A stretch of DNA of 45,992 nucleotides from positions 1-45,992 of the IMG/VR virus record IMGVR_UViG_3300038441_002108. One strand, given 5' to 3'. This DNA comes from a virus. The notes beneath the pieces are model-generated. The model worked only from the letters and a program-made list of their open reading frames with translations. It was not told the DNA's origin and did no database searches. A program made the translations under genes and the position numbers. This document shows positions 7,990 to 17,779 of the stretch, in pieces (the first letter of the stretch is position 1; each line of letters begins with the position of its first letter).

Positions 7990-10979
7990 CAAAGACCTCC
8001 GGGGGTCAGGTTGTAGAATGCGTCGTCCGGGCCCTGGAACCTGCCGGGCTCCATTGCGCGGGAGTTTTGCAGTTGATCGAGTTCGCTTTGCGCCGCATTG
8101 AAGTCTTCGGTGTCCTCGGGAGAGACCTCTTGCCCCATCGTCTGCGCGGCTTCGCGAATGCGATAGTAGTTGTCGAGGGTTTCCTGCAGTTGCCAAATAC
8201 GATCACGGCGGTCAAATGCTCGGGCCTCGGCATCGAGGGTTGCCTGATCGGGCTTGAAATTCATCCGCAGCGGGAGCCCGTTCGCGTCGGTGCGCTCGCG
8301 GTAGACACCGGAGGCGTCCTTCAGAAACACGCGATAGGAGGGCGGCGCGGAATTCACATCTTTCTGATAGGCTTGGAACTCCTGCCGGGTCTGCTCATCC
8401 GAGAACAAATCATAGTCGGCAAACGCATCTCGGGACTGTCGCAGCATCGCGATGTCCTTGTCGATGAACCTGTGAACTTTCTCTGCGGCCCGATCCGCCT
8501 CCGTCCCCGTCGCATACGAGGGATACTTGTCGAGGCCCGCAGCATTCGCCCTCACAAGAGCCTCCTCATCTGTGAGCATCTTCCCATCCGCATACCCCGG
8601 CACGTTGTAGATCCGACCATCCGGACCCGTCACGCCAGTGATGTAAACGGAAGTCAAATCCCCGTCCTTCTCAATCACATTTCCCGAGAGCATGTTGTCA
8701 CGGGAATACTGAAGAAGGGCTGTTTCCTGTGGCGAAAGTCCGGCGGGCTCGGGGAATTGCGGCTGCCCAAGCTCCTTCCGCACTTGCCGGTCGATCCAGT
8801 TATACGAGCCATTGATCGCCCGATACCCCACCTTCTCGGGCGGATATTTCATCAGGTCCTTTCCACCGCCAACAGAAGTCACTCCCCAGTTCCGCTCCAG
8901 TGACTTAACCGCCAACTCGCTCGCCTTCGTCTCATCCCCCGTCTTCGAGTACGCGTCGATGAAAAGGGCATTGAACTCTTTCGCAAGGGACTGACGGGCG
9001 ACTGGCGCCGCCACCTGCGCGGACCAGAACGTCCCTCCGAACTTGCCGATGGCGTCCGCCAGGAGCGTTTCGCCCTTAGCTACGCCGTCCTCCGTTCGCG
9101 TGAGGATGTTCTGACCTTCCTTCCGGAGCACCTCGCGTTGCTGGCGCTCAGCCTGAGTCGTGCCCCCACGAACGGTACTCAAGATTTCATCCCGGTTCCC
9201 AAAGTCCTTCATCGTGTCCCACAGGTCCACCTGCTTCGCCACGTCCTCCGAAACCCGCTGATTGAATCCGATCCCGGTAGCGTCGCGAAGCTGGGCGAGA
9301 GCGTCGAGGGCAAACATCGCCTTGTTGTTGTCGGCGCCCCGGACCATGCCCATGAGGGTGCCCGCCACATCCGTGGGAATATCACCTACTTGATTCGCAA
9401 GAGGAACGAGGCTGTCTGAAACGTAGTTCGTATCTCCCGCGGCGAGGCGCTGCAGCCCGTTCCCCTGCTTCACAACCGCGTTCAGGCCCTTCTTATCATC
9501 GGGGTCGGTGGGATCAAACGGTGCGCCAGAGGCAAGTTTAGCATAAGTGCCGAGAGTTAAGTTTTGTTCTTCGTCCCGCTTCCGAAGAATTTCCTGCGCC
9601 TTATGAACGCTATCGTAATCGTCAAGTACACCCCGGAGACGCGCCTCATCGATATCCATCTGGCCCGACTTACCGTCGAGGAGGCCGAGGTAAAGTTGGT
9701 TCTGTTGAGCGTCCCGTTGGGCCTTAGCCAAGGCGGCCTGTTGCGCGGCCTCCCGTGATACGTCCCGTTCGGCGTCCTCATAAAGGGCTACTTTATCTTC
9801 ATAGGGAATGTTTGCGAAGCGGGGGTCAGTCGCAAGTGTGGCGCTGCCCATCTTCTTATTCGCCCACGAGCGGACCTCTCCCGCGGTTTTACCCGCGAGA
9901 ACACTGCGGTTCGCGGCCACACTATCCGAGTTGACCATACCCTCTACGGGTGTATCGGGCGAGGCACGAAGTACCTTGATCGCATCGGCAGGACCAAGAA
10001 AATGCGCGAGGTAAACATTGCCGTTGCTCGGAGTGATACCCGCGCGGGAAAGCGCGTCCGAGTTCTCTTCCACGTACCGCGTCGTCATTTCGCGGCTAAG
10101 TGCCGGATCAGTCTTCAGCGCAAGGAGTTCTTCCCGAGTTCCTTGAATATCCGGGCGATACTTAGCCAGCATGTTAAGCCAAGTACTGTTGATAAACTGC
10201 CCGAGGCCCGCCGCGGAGGAAAGAAGTTTTCCGCTCTTATCTCGCGGAACTGCGCTCGGATCGCCCGAGGACTCCACCCCAATAATCCGGTCCACAACCG
10301 ATATGGGATCCCCAACTCCGAGTGATGCTCGGACCGAAGGGTCCTTTCGGACCTCCGCTTTATACGTCACCTTCTCGAGGGAGATCGTGGCTTGCCGGGC
10401 CAGCTCTTGCTTCTGATTTTCGGGCAGGTCCGTTGCCTGAATTATCTCATAAATCCGGGCCTGCTCGTTCTTCAGCGCCGCCGGGTTCTGATCGAGAACG
10501 CCCTTGGATTTCGTAAGTTCGTCCGCCACACCCTGCTTGAACCAGGCGTCGCCGGCTTGGTACTGGAACGAGAGGGAGTCGCCGACGATCCCGCGCCGGG
10601 CCTCCTGCGAACGGTAACGGAACTCGGCCTGGAAATCCTCGGGTACGGTCTCGAGCCATTTGGACTCCATTTCCCCATATACGTCCTCGGCGGTCTTGGC
10701 GTAGCCCTTCCCGTCGGCGGAATAATTCCGTTTCAACTCCGTCAGACGTTCCGCGGTCTGCGTCTGGAATTCCGAAAAGCTTTTCAGCGTATTGAACTTG
10801 TCAGTTTGTTCCGCCCGCTGCTCGAAACGCGCTTCGATCGCCGACACGCTGCTCGCGAGCGAGTTCATCCCTTTCCCGATATACGCCAGCCCGGCACCGG
10901 GATTCGAGGCGCTCTGCGTATAGGCTTGCTGCGACTGCGCAACCCGTGTCCGCCCCTGGGTCGGTGATGGAACCTTCAT
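7989..10979 (-). CDS. internal virion protein with lytic transglycosylase domain
   Basis: A 996 aa protein. Residues about 1-200 are helical. An SLT-type transglycosylase domain follows at about 225-345: IIGVESSGDPSAV with catalytic Glu236, SAAGLGQFINSTW, and NVYLAHFLGPADAIKVL. The remainder is long and helical. This is the peptidoglycan-cutting ejection protein that opens the cell wall for DNA entry, equivalent in role to the T7 gp16 transglycosylase, although here that domain sits on a separate protein from the giant 1316 aa one. Its start overlaps the upstream gene by 4 nt and its stop overlaps the next start (TGATG), so the ejection genes are tightly coupled. Confidence 0.85.
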   Translation of the reverse strand: MKVPSPTQGRTRVAQSQQAYTQSASNPGAGLAYIGKGMNSLASSVSAIEARFEQRAEQTDKFNTLKSFSEFQTQTAERLTELKRNYSADGKGYAKTAEDVYGEMESKWLETVPEDFQAEFRYRSQEARRGIVGDSLSFQYQAGDAWFKQGVADELTKSKGVLDQNPAALKNEQARIYEIIQATDLPENQKQELARQATISLEKVTYKAEVRKDPSVRASLGVGDPISVVDRIIGVESSGDPSAVPRDKSGKLLSSAAGLGQFINSTWLNMLAKYRPDIQGTREELLALKTDPALSREMTTRYVEENSDALSRAGITPSNGNVYLAHFLGPADAIKVLRASPDTPVEGMVNSDSVAANRSVLAGKTAGEVRSWANKKMGSATLATDPRFANIPYEDKVALYEDAERDVSREAAQQAALAKAQRDAQQNQLYLGLLDGKSGQMDIDEARLRGVLDDYDSVHKAQEILRKRDEEQNLTLGTYAKLASGAPFDPTDPDDKKGLNAVVKQGNGLQRLAAGDTNYVSDSLVPLANQVGDIPTDVAGTLMGMVRGADNNKAMFALDALAQLRDATGIGFNQRVSEDVAKQVDLWDTMKDFGNRDEILSTVRGGTTQAERQQREVLRKEGQNILTRTEDGVAKGETLLADAIGKFGGTFWSAQVAAPVARQSLAKEFNALFIDAYSKTGDETKASELAVKSLERNWGVTSVGGGKDLMKYPPEKVGYRAINGSYNWIDRQVRKELGQPQFPEPAGLSPQETALLQYSRDNMLSGNVIEKDGDLTSVYITGVTGPDGRIYNVPGYADGKMLTDEEALVRANAAGLDKYPSYATGTEADRAAEKVHRFIDKDIAMLRQSRDAFADYDLFSDEQTRQEFQAYQKDVNSAPPSYRVFLKDASGVYRERTDANGLPLRMNFKPDQATLDAEARAFDRRDRIWQLQETLDNYYRIREAAQTMGQEVSPEDTEDFNAAQSELDQLQNSRAMEPGRFQGPDDAFYNLTPGGL

Positions 10980-11554
10980 ACCCGCGCACTCCTCAAATCA
11001 TTCCGGAGGCGAATTTGCGCCCCGCCAGTTATACGATTGGCACTCTTGGTGCTCTTCGCACCGCCGATCAGCGAGCTGCCGAAATCCAGGGCCCCGCCGA
11101 TCATCGCGCCGGTAGCCGCGGCCTTCTGTGAACGGGCCTCACCCCGGAAGTTCTCGGCCTGCTGGAGGAACTGCCCTATCTCATTATCGCCCGAGGTGCG
11201 GATGTTGAGGGCGTCCTGACGGCCAAGGCGTTGCGCCGTTCGCCGTGTTCGCAACTGTGACGCCCCCGTGAGGGCCAGACCACTCCCGCCCTGGATCGCT
11301 TCCTGTTCCCCGATCAGCGCAGCGGTCTGCTGGTCACTTTGAATCTGCTCATTCTGCGCCGCATCACTAGCCTGCGCGGCGTTGCGTTCCGCGATGGCGG
11401 CGTTGTTCTTCGCCACCTGCGCTTGGTAGTTCGCGGCACCCACCGCTCCAATGGTGCTGAAGATAGTACCAACGCCGCCGAGAAGGGAGCCGATCCCGGC
11501 TGACCCGCCGAGGGCCCCGCTTACGGCGGTAAAGAGTGGAGCAACAAAGGCCAT
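10976..11554 (-). CDS. small internal virion protein (gp14-like)
   Basis: A 192 aa protein with a hydrophobic, Gly-rich N-terminus (residues 1-45), an Ala/Gln-rich helix (NYQAQVAKNNAAIAERNA) and a Gly-rich hydrophobic patch near residue 150. This is the usual look of the small ejection protein gene that sits just before the transglycosylase in T7-like and BPP-1-like podoviruses, whose products form the pore or channel in the cell envelope. It is coupled to both neighbours: TGATG at its start and a 4 nt overlap at its end. The role is inferred from context and composition. Confidence 0.75.
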   Translation of the reverse strand: MAFVAPLFTAVSGALGGSAGIGSLLGGVGTIFSTIGAVGAANYQAQVAKNNAAIAERNAAQASDAAQNEQIQSDQQTAALIGEQEAIQGGSGLALTGASQLRTRRTAQRLGRQDALNIRTSGDNEIGQFLQQAENFRGEARSQKAAATGAMIGGALDFGSSLIGGAKSTKSANRITGGAQIRLRNDLRSARV

Positions 11555-11967
11555 CAGCCCCTCCTATAAAGACGATATTCGAGATCCCCGATCAAGGCGG
11601 TTCCCGCGGTGGGTTCGAAGGCGAAGAGTTTTGCAAGCCGTTCGGCTCGCGCATTACCGATTTCCACCAGGGTTTCGGCCTGGGGGGCGAGTGTGCCTAC
11701 GGCACGAACGAGGGCGCGAAGGACCGCGGGCGAGGCGGTTTTAAAATCTTCCGTGAGGAGTACCCAAAGGTATGGAACCGCGAAGAAACTCCGGCGAAAT
11801 AATCCAGCGACCAACAACGGTGTGTCATCCCCGGAGATGAGTTTAACCGGCGTGGAAAGGTCCAAAAGCCCCCGGCGGGACTCGTAAGGGACATGGGAAA
11901 ACTCCTTCGAAGAGGTCTCGTTCCAAAGCAGCCGAGGAATTTCCTCGATATCTTCAATTCGGATCAT
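11554..11967 (-). CDS. GNAT-like phage protein (gp13-like position)
   Basis: A 137 aa protein starting at the ATG after GAGGTGGGCG; it overlaps the end of the nozzle gene by 14 nt. The C-terminal half (VGTLAPQAETLVEIGNARAERLAKLFAFEPT) resembles the GNAT-fold proteins many podoviruses encode between nozzle and ejection genes, where the Asn-Ala...GF motif of acetyltransferases is recognisable in altered form. In related phages such proteins are annotated as internal virion protein A or acetyltransferase. Whether it acetylates anything cannot be told from sequence. Confidence 0.6.
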   Translation of the reverse strand: MIRIEDIEEIPRLLWNETSSKEFSHVPYESRRGLLDLSTPVKLISGDDTPLLVAGLFRRSFFAVPYLWVLLTEDFKTASPAVLRALVRAVGTLAPQAETLVEIGNARAERLAKLFAFEPTAGTALIGDLEYRLYRRG

Positions 11968-14746
11968 CGCCCACCTCAATATCGAGCACGAGGCCCAACA
12001 ACGTTGCGGGGAGGGGATTGCTCTGCACGAAGTACGTCTGGCCGCTCTCGTCCCAAACGGGCTCGATAAGTTGCACCCGAACGCCCGAGAAGAGTTCAAT
12101 GGGCTCCCCGTAAAGCTCCGTGCTACGCTCCTTCGCGTCGTAAAGGTTGTCGAGGCTCTCGCCAGTGGACAAGCCCACAGTGTCATTCACGCGGGCAGCC
12201 ACCCCAACTACGCGCTTGCGCCGCGCCTCGATAACGGCGTCCGAGACAACCGGGGAGAGGGTCCGGGCCACGCAGGTGAATGGGATCCCGACAACAAGGC
12301 GAGTTACGGCATGCTCAAGGACGATGCTTCCGTTGACCACGGTCTGCTCGGGCATGACATTTCCGTCGCCAAGAAGGGTTACAGTTTCACCCTCAAGGTG
12401 CCACAGACCGCCGACATTCGTCACGGGCGTGTCGAGGGTCCAGGTACCTGCAAGCTGCGTATTCACCGTCTCCTCGGGATCCTCAAAGACCACATCAGTA
12501 ATCGGGCGAATGACTTGGGCTTTAATCTGCGTGGCGGAAAGGTACTCAGTCACATGGGCTTTTCCGCCACCCATCCGAAGTATTCGATCTACGTCCCCCG
12601 AGACGAACACGGCGGAACTCGCAGTGAAGGTGACTTCGCCCTCCGTTGAGGACGCATCAAGGTTCGCCGCCGGGGCATTGACCGGGAGGGCGAGGCCACA
12701 ATCCACGCAGAAAGCGTTCTCCGTAAAGTCGAACTCCCGAGGGGCGGCGCGTTCAATGAACTTCGTCTGCCGCCCGTCAATCTTTCGTGAGGTCGCCACG
12801 TAGAGCGTGTCGAGATCGTTCTCCTGCACAACCCGGCAGTCCACAAACTTACCCTTCGTAGCGGAAGAAGTCCAGGCGGCAACCTTCTCCTCCTTCACCA
12901 CGGTGAAATTCAACAGGGCTCCATCGGATCGAACACCGTAGACGACCTTGTATGGACTTTCCGCGAAGGCCCACGAAGTAAGCCGCTTTCCCGCGGAGAA
13001 GAAATGATTGCTCAGGATAGACTTGTCTTCCCCGGCGTAGACCTTGGCGTATTCGTTGTAGGAAAGTAGCCGGACGGTGTAACCCTTCCCCTCGATATAA
13101 AGAATGTCGGGCCCGATCTTCAGGGGCACGACCGCACTCACCCCGCTGTAGGTCTGTGGGTCCGCAAGAGCGTTCGTCGGCGTCACAACTCCGCCGTTGC
13201 CCCCGGTCAACTGCCACACTCCTGTTTGCGACATCAGCACCAGCCCGCCTCTCATCGGAACCATGTGCCGTAGGGGTGCGACTTCGCTCGAATCCACTTC
13301 AAATTCATATGCGTCGTTGTCGAGAGTTACGTCGGAATACGAGAAATCTCCGTACTTCCCCGGACGGCTCGCCCACAGCGTGAGAGGTTCGTTGATTGTA
13401 GCGGCGTAAAGTTGGCGCTGCTGGAATACCGAAGAGATCGCGGGGTAAACCCCGGTGGCTTCCGAAAGCGTAGCTGTCGCGGTCGCGCCAGTTCCCGTAC
13501 CTGTCACAGTGATAGTCGGGGCGGTGTAATTCTTGCCCGGAAAGAGAACGTTTACCGCAATGAGCTTTCCCGCGGAGTCCACGACAGCCTCGAGTAGTGC
13601 CTCGGTGCCGGTCGAGTCCGTCACTACTATCCCAGTTGTGTCATCGTATCCTGTGCCCTGGGCCGTGATTGTCACGCTTATAATCTGGCGGGGCATAAAG
13701 GGATCGGACGGGACCGGGGGAGTTTTGGTAAAGTCCGGGATAATATTGCTGTCGACAAATTGAGTGCCCACAACCTTGCCGATAAAGCCCAATTCAAAAC
13801 CTCGAGTCAAGCTCGCGCCCGAACTCGCCACGATTGAACGATACACGTTGTAGGCGACGGCTCCTGGGAAGATGTCCCAGTTCAACTTTACCGAACCTTC
13901 GGTCACGGTGTAGTTTACGATGTTACGAAGGATTGCGGAGGGGGATTTGACGCTTTCCGTACCGTCCTCAAAGAGGGCCGTAACAACGAACAGGGTGCCT
14001 GCAGCCCCCGCGGCAGAGGCCGTTGCGGTGAGATTCTGGATGTAGGCGAAGCCGGAAGACCGGACGTCCTCAGTGAGGTCCCAATCCGTTGCGTCGTTCC
14101 GGGTAAGATTGTAGATGGGGAACTCATCGTGGGTGAGTCGGAGAAGGTCTCGTCGCTGGTTTGCCGAAAGGCCCTCGAGATCTTCCGCGGCATAGGGCGT
14201 GGTCACGGTGTAAATGCGAGAGGCGGTGCCGCCCGAGACGTAGGCACCAACGGGAACCGTGGCGGCGAGGCTCGGAACGGTTTTGAGCGTAAACGTGTCC
14301 GTCGTAACGGAAGCGATCTCGAAGGTACGCCCATTCAAATTCGTCGGACCCACGAGACCGGAAAGCTTTATCCAGTCTCCGACGGCAAAACCGTGGGCGA
14401 CGGACGTGAATGTGCCAGAGGCAAGGGCCGTTATGATTTTTGCGGCCTCGAGCACATACGCACCATCCTGGAGGAACCGGACGTAATGATCGCCAAAGAG
14501 GAGGAGATATATGTTGGACAAATCCGGGGAGAACCGAAAATCGAAATATTTCGTCGGCTTGTCATCGTCCATGATAAATTCACAAAATGCGAACCCGGCT
14601 CTGGTGGACAGTCCCCCACGGTAATCTACGAACCAGTTACGCGCCAGAGCCAGGCCGAGATCGTATTGCTCAAGATCCGACCTGCCATAAAGCGTCGGGG
14701 AGATTTCTCCCGCGGTGAATGCGTACTTGATTAGTTCATTAGACAC
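11954..14746 (-). CDS. tail nozzle protein (tail tubular protein B, T7 gp12-like)
   Basis: A 930 aa protein with the characteristic N-terminus of podoviral nozzles: FTAGEISPTLYGRSDLEQYD, then ARNWFVDYRGGLSTRAGF, a YLLLFGDHYVRF strand and a QRQLYAATINEPLTLWASR region near the middle. Six copies would form the tube below the adaptor through which DNA leaves the capsid. The extra central part, with Ig-like Gly/Thr repeats near residues 330-420, is longer than in T7. The start overlaps the adaptor gene end by 8 nt. Confidence 0.9.
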   Translation of the reverse strand: MSNELIKYAFTAGEISPTLYGRSDLEQYDLGLALARNWFVDYRGGLSTRAGFAFCEFIMDDDKPTKYFDFRFSPDLSNIYLLLFGDHYVRFLQDGAYVLEAAKIITALASGTFTSVAHGFAVGDWIKLSGLVGPTNLNGRTFEIASVTTDTFTLKTVPSLAATVPVGAYVSGGTASRIYTVTTPYAAEDLEGLSANQRRDLLRLTHDEFPIYNLTRNDATDWDLTEDVRSSGFAYIQNLTATASAAGAAGTLFVVTALFEDGTESVKSPSAILRNIVNYTVTEGSVKLNWDIFPGAVAYNVYRSIVASSGASLTRGFELGFIGKVVGTQFVDSNIIPDFTKTPPVPSDPFMPRQIISVTITAQGTGYDDTTGIVVTDSTGTEALLEAVVDSAGKLIAVNVLFPGKNYTAPTITVTGTGTGATATATLSEATGVYPAISSVFQQRQLYAATINEPLTLWASRPGKYGDFSYSDVTLDNDAYEFEVDSSEVAPLRHMVPMRGGLVLMSQTGVWQLTGGNGGVVTPTNALADPQTYSGVSAVVPLKIGPDILYIEGKGYTVRLLSYNEYAKVYAGEDKSILSNHFFSAGKRLTSWAFAESPYKVVYGVRSDGALLNFTVVKEEKVAAWTSSATKGKFVDCRVVQENDLDTLYVATSRKIDGRQTKFIERAAPREFDFTENAFCVDCGLALPVNAPAANLDASSTEGEVTFTASSAVFVSGDVDRILRMGGGKAHVTEYLSATQIKAQVIRPITDVVFEDPEETVNTQLAGTWTLDTPVTNVGGLWHLEGETVTLLGDGNVMPEQTVVNGSIVLEHAVTRLVVGIPFTCVARTLSPVVSDAVIEARRKRVVGVAARVNDTVGLSTGESLDNLYDAKERSTELYGEPIELFSGVRVQLIEPVWDESGQTYFVQSNPLPATLLGLVLDIEVGDDPN

Positions 14747-15419
14747 CGATTTCTCCCGCGGTGAAGAGGGCGCCCAAGGGATGATAGAAGCGAGTGGACT
14801 CGATCACTCCGGTGAAACCCCGAGCCGTGATCCACGAAGGAGTGCTATCCACTACGGACATGTCCACATTCGCATCCTCTTCCCGGGCGGAAAGAATGAA
14901 ATTGTTGGCCTGCTCCATGGCATTTTTAGCCCGAGCGGGCTTGCCGGTGAGGGGCATAGTGATATGGGCGGCCAGGCCGTATACAATCGCCATCTGAAGG
15001 CCCACATCCCACAGGCCGATCACTTCCTGGCGCTTCGTGTAGGTAAGCAGCGCGTCGGTGACGTTAGTCATGATCGCGAGCTTGTTACCGGGATAAGAAG
15101 ACATGCTGAAGCGCTGGTATCCTGCGAGATATCGTGGGGCGAGCATATCACTCGGGACGCCGTAGGCGTACTGGTAGCCCGGCTCGGGATCAGTCGCGAC
15201 CCACGTAGCTTGGTCATCGCGCTGTTTGAGCAAAGGAAGGCGTGCCCATGCACGAGTGCTGGCCCAAGGGGCCGCGCGAAGCACCCGGTCTCGGACGGGA
15301 CCGAACCATAACCGGCAGACCTCAGCTTCGCGCGACTTTTCAGTGGGTAACGCCACGGTACTGCGAGTCCCAACCGCATTCAAAGCAAGATTGTAGATTG
15401 AGACTTCATCAGTAATCAT
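14739..15419 (-). CDS. head-to-tail adaptor (tail tubular protein A, T7 gp11-like)
   Basis: A 226 aa protein with the family signature YNLALNAVGTRSTVALPTEK, then EVCRLWFGPVRDRVLRAAPW, followed by a beta core and a helical C-terminus. Twelve copies normally sit between portal and nozzle in short-tailed phages. The ribosome site is AAGGTG just before the ATG. It is followed at once by the nozzle gene, the usual order in BPP-1-like and T7-like phages. Confidence 0.9.
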   Translation of the reverse strand: MITDEVSIYNLALNAVGTRSTVALPTEKSREAEVCRLWFGPVRDRVLRAAPWASTRAWARLPLLKQRDDQATWVATDPEPGYQYAYGVPSDMLAPRYLAGYQRFSMSSYPGNKLAIMTNVTDALLTYTKRQEVIGLWDVGLQMAIVYGLAAHITMPLTGKPARAKNAMEQANNFILSAREEDANVDMSVVDSTPSWITARGFTGVIESTRFYHPLGALFTAGEIGV

Positions 15420-15428
15420 GGCGGCACC

Positions 15429-15644
15429 TTAGATTTTGAGGTCCTTCGCGGCGTCGGGTTTAGCCGCTTTCGTCTCCGAGACGGCCTCTTCCTGCTTCGT
15501 ATCACTCACCGGCTCGCCGTCCTTATCCAAGATCACGGCGGAGGTGGGGAGGATTGGGAGGAGTTTCTCGGGCACCTCCTGGCGCCCGGGCTCCCAAAGC
15601 TTCGCACCGTCGAACCAATGGTTTTTGAACTCAACCTGGGTCAC
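15429..15644 (-). CDS. small virion-region protein, function unknown
   Basis: A 71 aa protein with a GTG start embedded in the stop of the cement gene (GTGA). The N-terminal half holds a compact motif (FKNHWFDGAKLWEPG...EVPEKLLPILP), the C-terminal half is a charged Lys/Glu/Ala tail ending DLKI. Small genes at this place between cement protein and adaptor are common in related podoviruses; no function is known to me. Confidence 0.7.
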   Translation of the reverse strand: MTQVEFKNHWFDGAKLWEPGRQEVPEKLLPILPTSAVILDKDGEPVSDTKQEEAVSETKAAKPDAAKDLKI

Positions 15645-16117
15645 TGGCTAGCCCTCGGATAGGCCAGGTATCCGCGCGGATCCTTCGTGAGGAATGCGTG
15701 AATAGCGCCGGCAGTGGTGGTGGTGGTGGCAGTGATTGCAAGGACACCGAGGTATCGCTCGTAAACCTTACCTTCCCGCGGAAGTGCAACTGCGCAAAGG
15801 ATCGCCCCTGCGTTCAGCGCGTTGTCGTTAGCCGCGGCATCGTCGGTGACGAAGGTGCCCGTGTCGTAATGGACGGTGGCAGAACCATCGGTTGCGATCG
15901 CGGCCTGAGCATCGGAAACGAGCTGGAACTTCAGGGTTCCGGCCGTACCTCCGGTGATGATCTCGGTGGAGACAGTGATGACGAGGTAGATCTCATCGCC
16001 ATTGCCCACATCCCGATGGACAGAGCTCAGATCGATAACATCACCGATCAGGGCTGTGCCCGCTGCTGCCGCTACGGAGACCGCATCGGCAAATTCAAGG
16101 TAGTCATCCTTAATCAT
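15641..16117 (-). CDS. capsid cement/decoration protein (Bbp16-like)
   Basis: A 158 aa beta-rich protein with the pattern of the Bordetella phage BPP-1 Bbp16 cement protein: DAVSVAAAAGTALIGDVIDL near the start, EIYLVITVST, LKFQLVSDAQAAIATDG, and a C-terminal GAIHAFLTKDP. It lies directly after the major capsid gene with an AAGGAGCCCCC ribosome site. Cement proteins clamp the capsomers of the mature shell. Confidence 0.8.
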   Translation of the reverse strand: MIKDDYLEFADAVSVAAAAGTALIGDVIDLSSVHRDVGNGDEIYLVITVSTEIITGGTAGTLKFQLVSDAQAAIATDGSATVHYDTGTFVTDDAAANDNALNAGAILCAVALPREGKVYERYLGVLAITATTTTTAGAIHAFLTKDPRGYLAYPRASQ

Positions 16118-16129
16118 GGTGGGGGCTCC

Positions 16130-17146
16130 TTACGAGGATGCTGGGACGTAGGCTTCGTCCGCGGCGAGAGCATCGACGCGCTTGATCGGAACGCCGTTGA
16201 AGGACTGGACCATCACGCCACCGACGTTTTCGATGACGAGGGTCGAGGTCTTCACAGCAGCGGCCGACTGTTGACGAAGCTTGGTGATCAAGCCGCGCGA
16301 CATGTAGAAGACCGGACGAACGCCAGAGAGGCTCTGGATCTGTTCGAGGGCCTGAAACATGAGGTTTGGCAGGTTCGGGCCGGTCGCCGCATCAACGGTG
16401 AGAAGGGCCTTGGAGATATTGCAGATACGAACGGCGTAGCGCCAGTCACGAACGGCAAGACCTGCATCCCAACGGTAGTGCGTGCGGTAGCCTTCCATAC
16501 GACCGCCAGCGCCATCGGCGTTTTCGATCGTAACCTGTCCCTTGTCGGTGATCTGCAGGCCGGCATTGGATCCTTTCGGGATAATGCCGTGGATGGTGTT
16601 CTCGCCCCAACCCACGAGCCAGATGGACTGATTGTCCGTCGGGGTAGTGGCGTCGTTGGCGGAGATGATGTTCGCGCCCGAAGCGGAGGTGGTGCGGGCG
16701 TTGTAATACGGGGTCAAGCCCGTAAAGGCTTCCGGCTGAGTTCCTTCGTTACCGTAGAGGATGGTCCGCGCCATCGTCTGGTTCATGCCCTCGATGTGGC
16801 CGAACTCTTCCGACATACGCCAGGAGGCAGTGTTGCCGTTGAGGTCTGCGAGGGCCTTGTCGACTTCGGCGTATGCTTCCAGCATACCTGTGCCGAAGGT
16901 AATCTGAGCGGTTGTCGATTTCGTCGGCTGGACGCCGCCGTTGATCTTACGCCAGGTCGGGGTGGGAATGCCAGTACGAAGAGTCGTGCGGTGGCCGGTC
17001 GGGAGGTTGCCCTCCTGAAAGACCATGTCCTGCAGGATGAGATTTTCCTGCTGCAGCATCTCCACGATCTGTGCGATTGAGCCGTCCGGGTCCGTTCGCT
17101 TTGACAGATCGAGGAGCGTCGGACGGGTTACTGGTAGTACCGCCAT
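16130..17146 (-). CDS. major capsid protein (BPP-1-like)
   Basis: A 338 aa capsid protein of the HK97-fold type found in BPP-1-like podoviruses: N-terminal helical arm (LLDLSKRTDPDGSIAQIVEML), QEGNLPTGHRTTLRTGIPTP, LADLNGNTASWRMSEEFGHI, GLTPYYNARTT, and C-terminal strands ending in KRVDALAADEAYV. It is preceded by AAGGAGCAACACCA and flanked by scaffold and cement genes, as expected. Confidence 0.9.
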   Translation of the reverse strand: MAVLPVTRPTLLDLSKRTDPDGSIAQIVEMLQQENLILQDMVFQEGNLPTGHRTTLRTGIPTPTWRKINGGVQPTKSTTAQITFGTGMLEAYAEVDKALADLNGNTASWRMSEEFGHIEGMNQTMARTILYGNEGTQPEAFTGLTPYYNARTTSASGANIISANDATTPTDNQSIWLVGWGENTIHGIIPKGSNAGLQITDKGQVTIENADGAGGRMEGYRTHYRWDAGLAVRDWRYAVRICNISKALLTVDAATGPNLPNLMFQALEQIQSLSGVRPVFYMSRGLITKLRQQSAAAVKTSTLVIENVGGVMVQSFNGVPIKRVDALAADEAYVPASS

Positions 17147-17158
17147 TGGTGTTGCTCC

Positions 17159-17779
17159 TTAAGCTTTCATGGAGGGGTAGAGTTTGGTAGCAAGCGGAAC
17201 CTGTTCGGCGGGAGGTGCCCCTGAAACCGGCCCCCCTTCTCCGAGATCCTTTGCGATGTTGTGAAGGAAACGAACGACGTGGATGTTGTTACCAGCACCC
17301 GTGGCGTTCATCACCTCCCTTAGCTCCGCGGAGCCGTACTTATCAACGACCTTCGAGATCTCGCCCAGGACTGGTGCGAGCTTTTCGCCGCCGATTTCTT
17401 TGTCCGCGCGGACTTCATCCTGCCACGCCGTCTGCTGCGTGGTCCAGGCCTCAGTACTTGCCGCGGCATTCTTTTCCATAAGACTCGTCTGGAGGTCAAG
17501 GAGTTTCTGCGCCCGCTCCGCCGGGGAAAGCTTCACGTCGTTCATGGTTTCCAGGAACGAATCGCGGGTGGTGTCGTCGACGGTGAAGCCCTCGGGGAGC
17601 TTGAGGGCTTCCCAAGCGAGCGGCTCGGGCGCAGGCGCAGGCGCTTCAACGGGCTTGGCCTCTTCAACCTTCGGTTCTTCCGCTGCGGGAGGGGTCTCCG
17701 TCGGAGGGGTGGAAATCAAGCTCGGCGGGTCACTCGTCGGCGGTGTTGGCGAGGCGGGCTGTTCTGGTTCGGTGCTCAT
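17159..17779 (-). CDS. capsid scaffolding protein
   Basis: A 206 aa protein. Residues 1-55 are low-complexity Pro/Glu/Thr; the rest is acidic and helical (LKLPEGFTVDDTTRDSFLETM, LSPAERAQKLLDLQ), ending in a short basic tip (LYPSMKA). Composition and position directly before the major capsid gene are typical of podoviral scaffolds, which organise procapsid assembly and are then removed. The start (AAAAGGAAG ribosome site) overlaps the upstream gene by 50 nt in another frame. Confidence 0.8.
   Translation of the reverse strand: MSTEPEQPASPTPPTSDPPSLISTPPTETPPAAEEPKVEEAKPVEAPAPAPEPLAWEALKLPEGFTVDDTTRDSFLETMNDVKLSPAERAQKLLDLQTSLMEKNAAASTEAWTTQQTAWQDEVRADKEIGGEKLAPVLGEISKVVDKYGSAELREVMNATGAGNNIHVVRFLHNIAKDLGEGGPVSGAPPAEQVPLATKLYPSMKA

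Noticed and set aside
12071-12649. Long plus-strand frames opposite the nozzle, portal, terminase and other late genes
   Set aside because: Shadows of GC-rich minus-strand genes; no ribosome sites and no recognisable domains.
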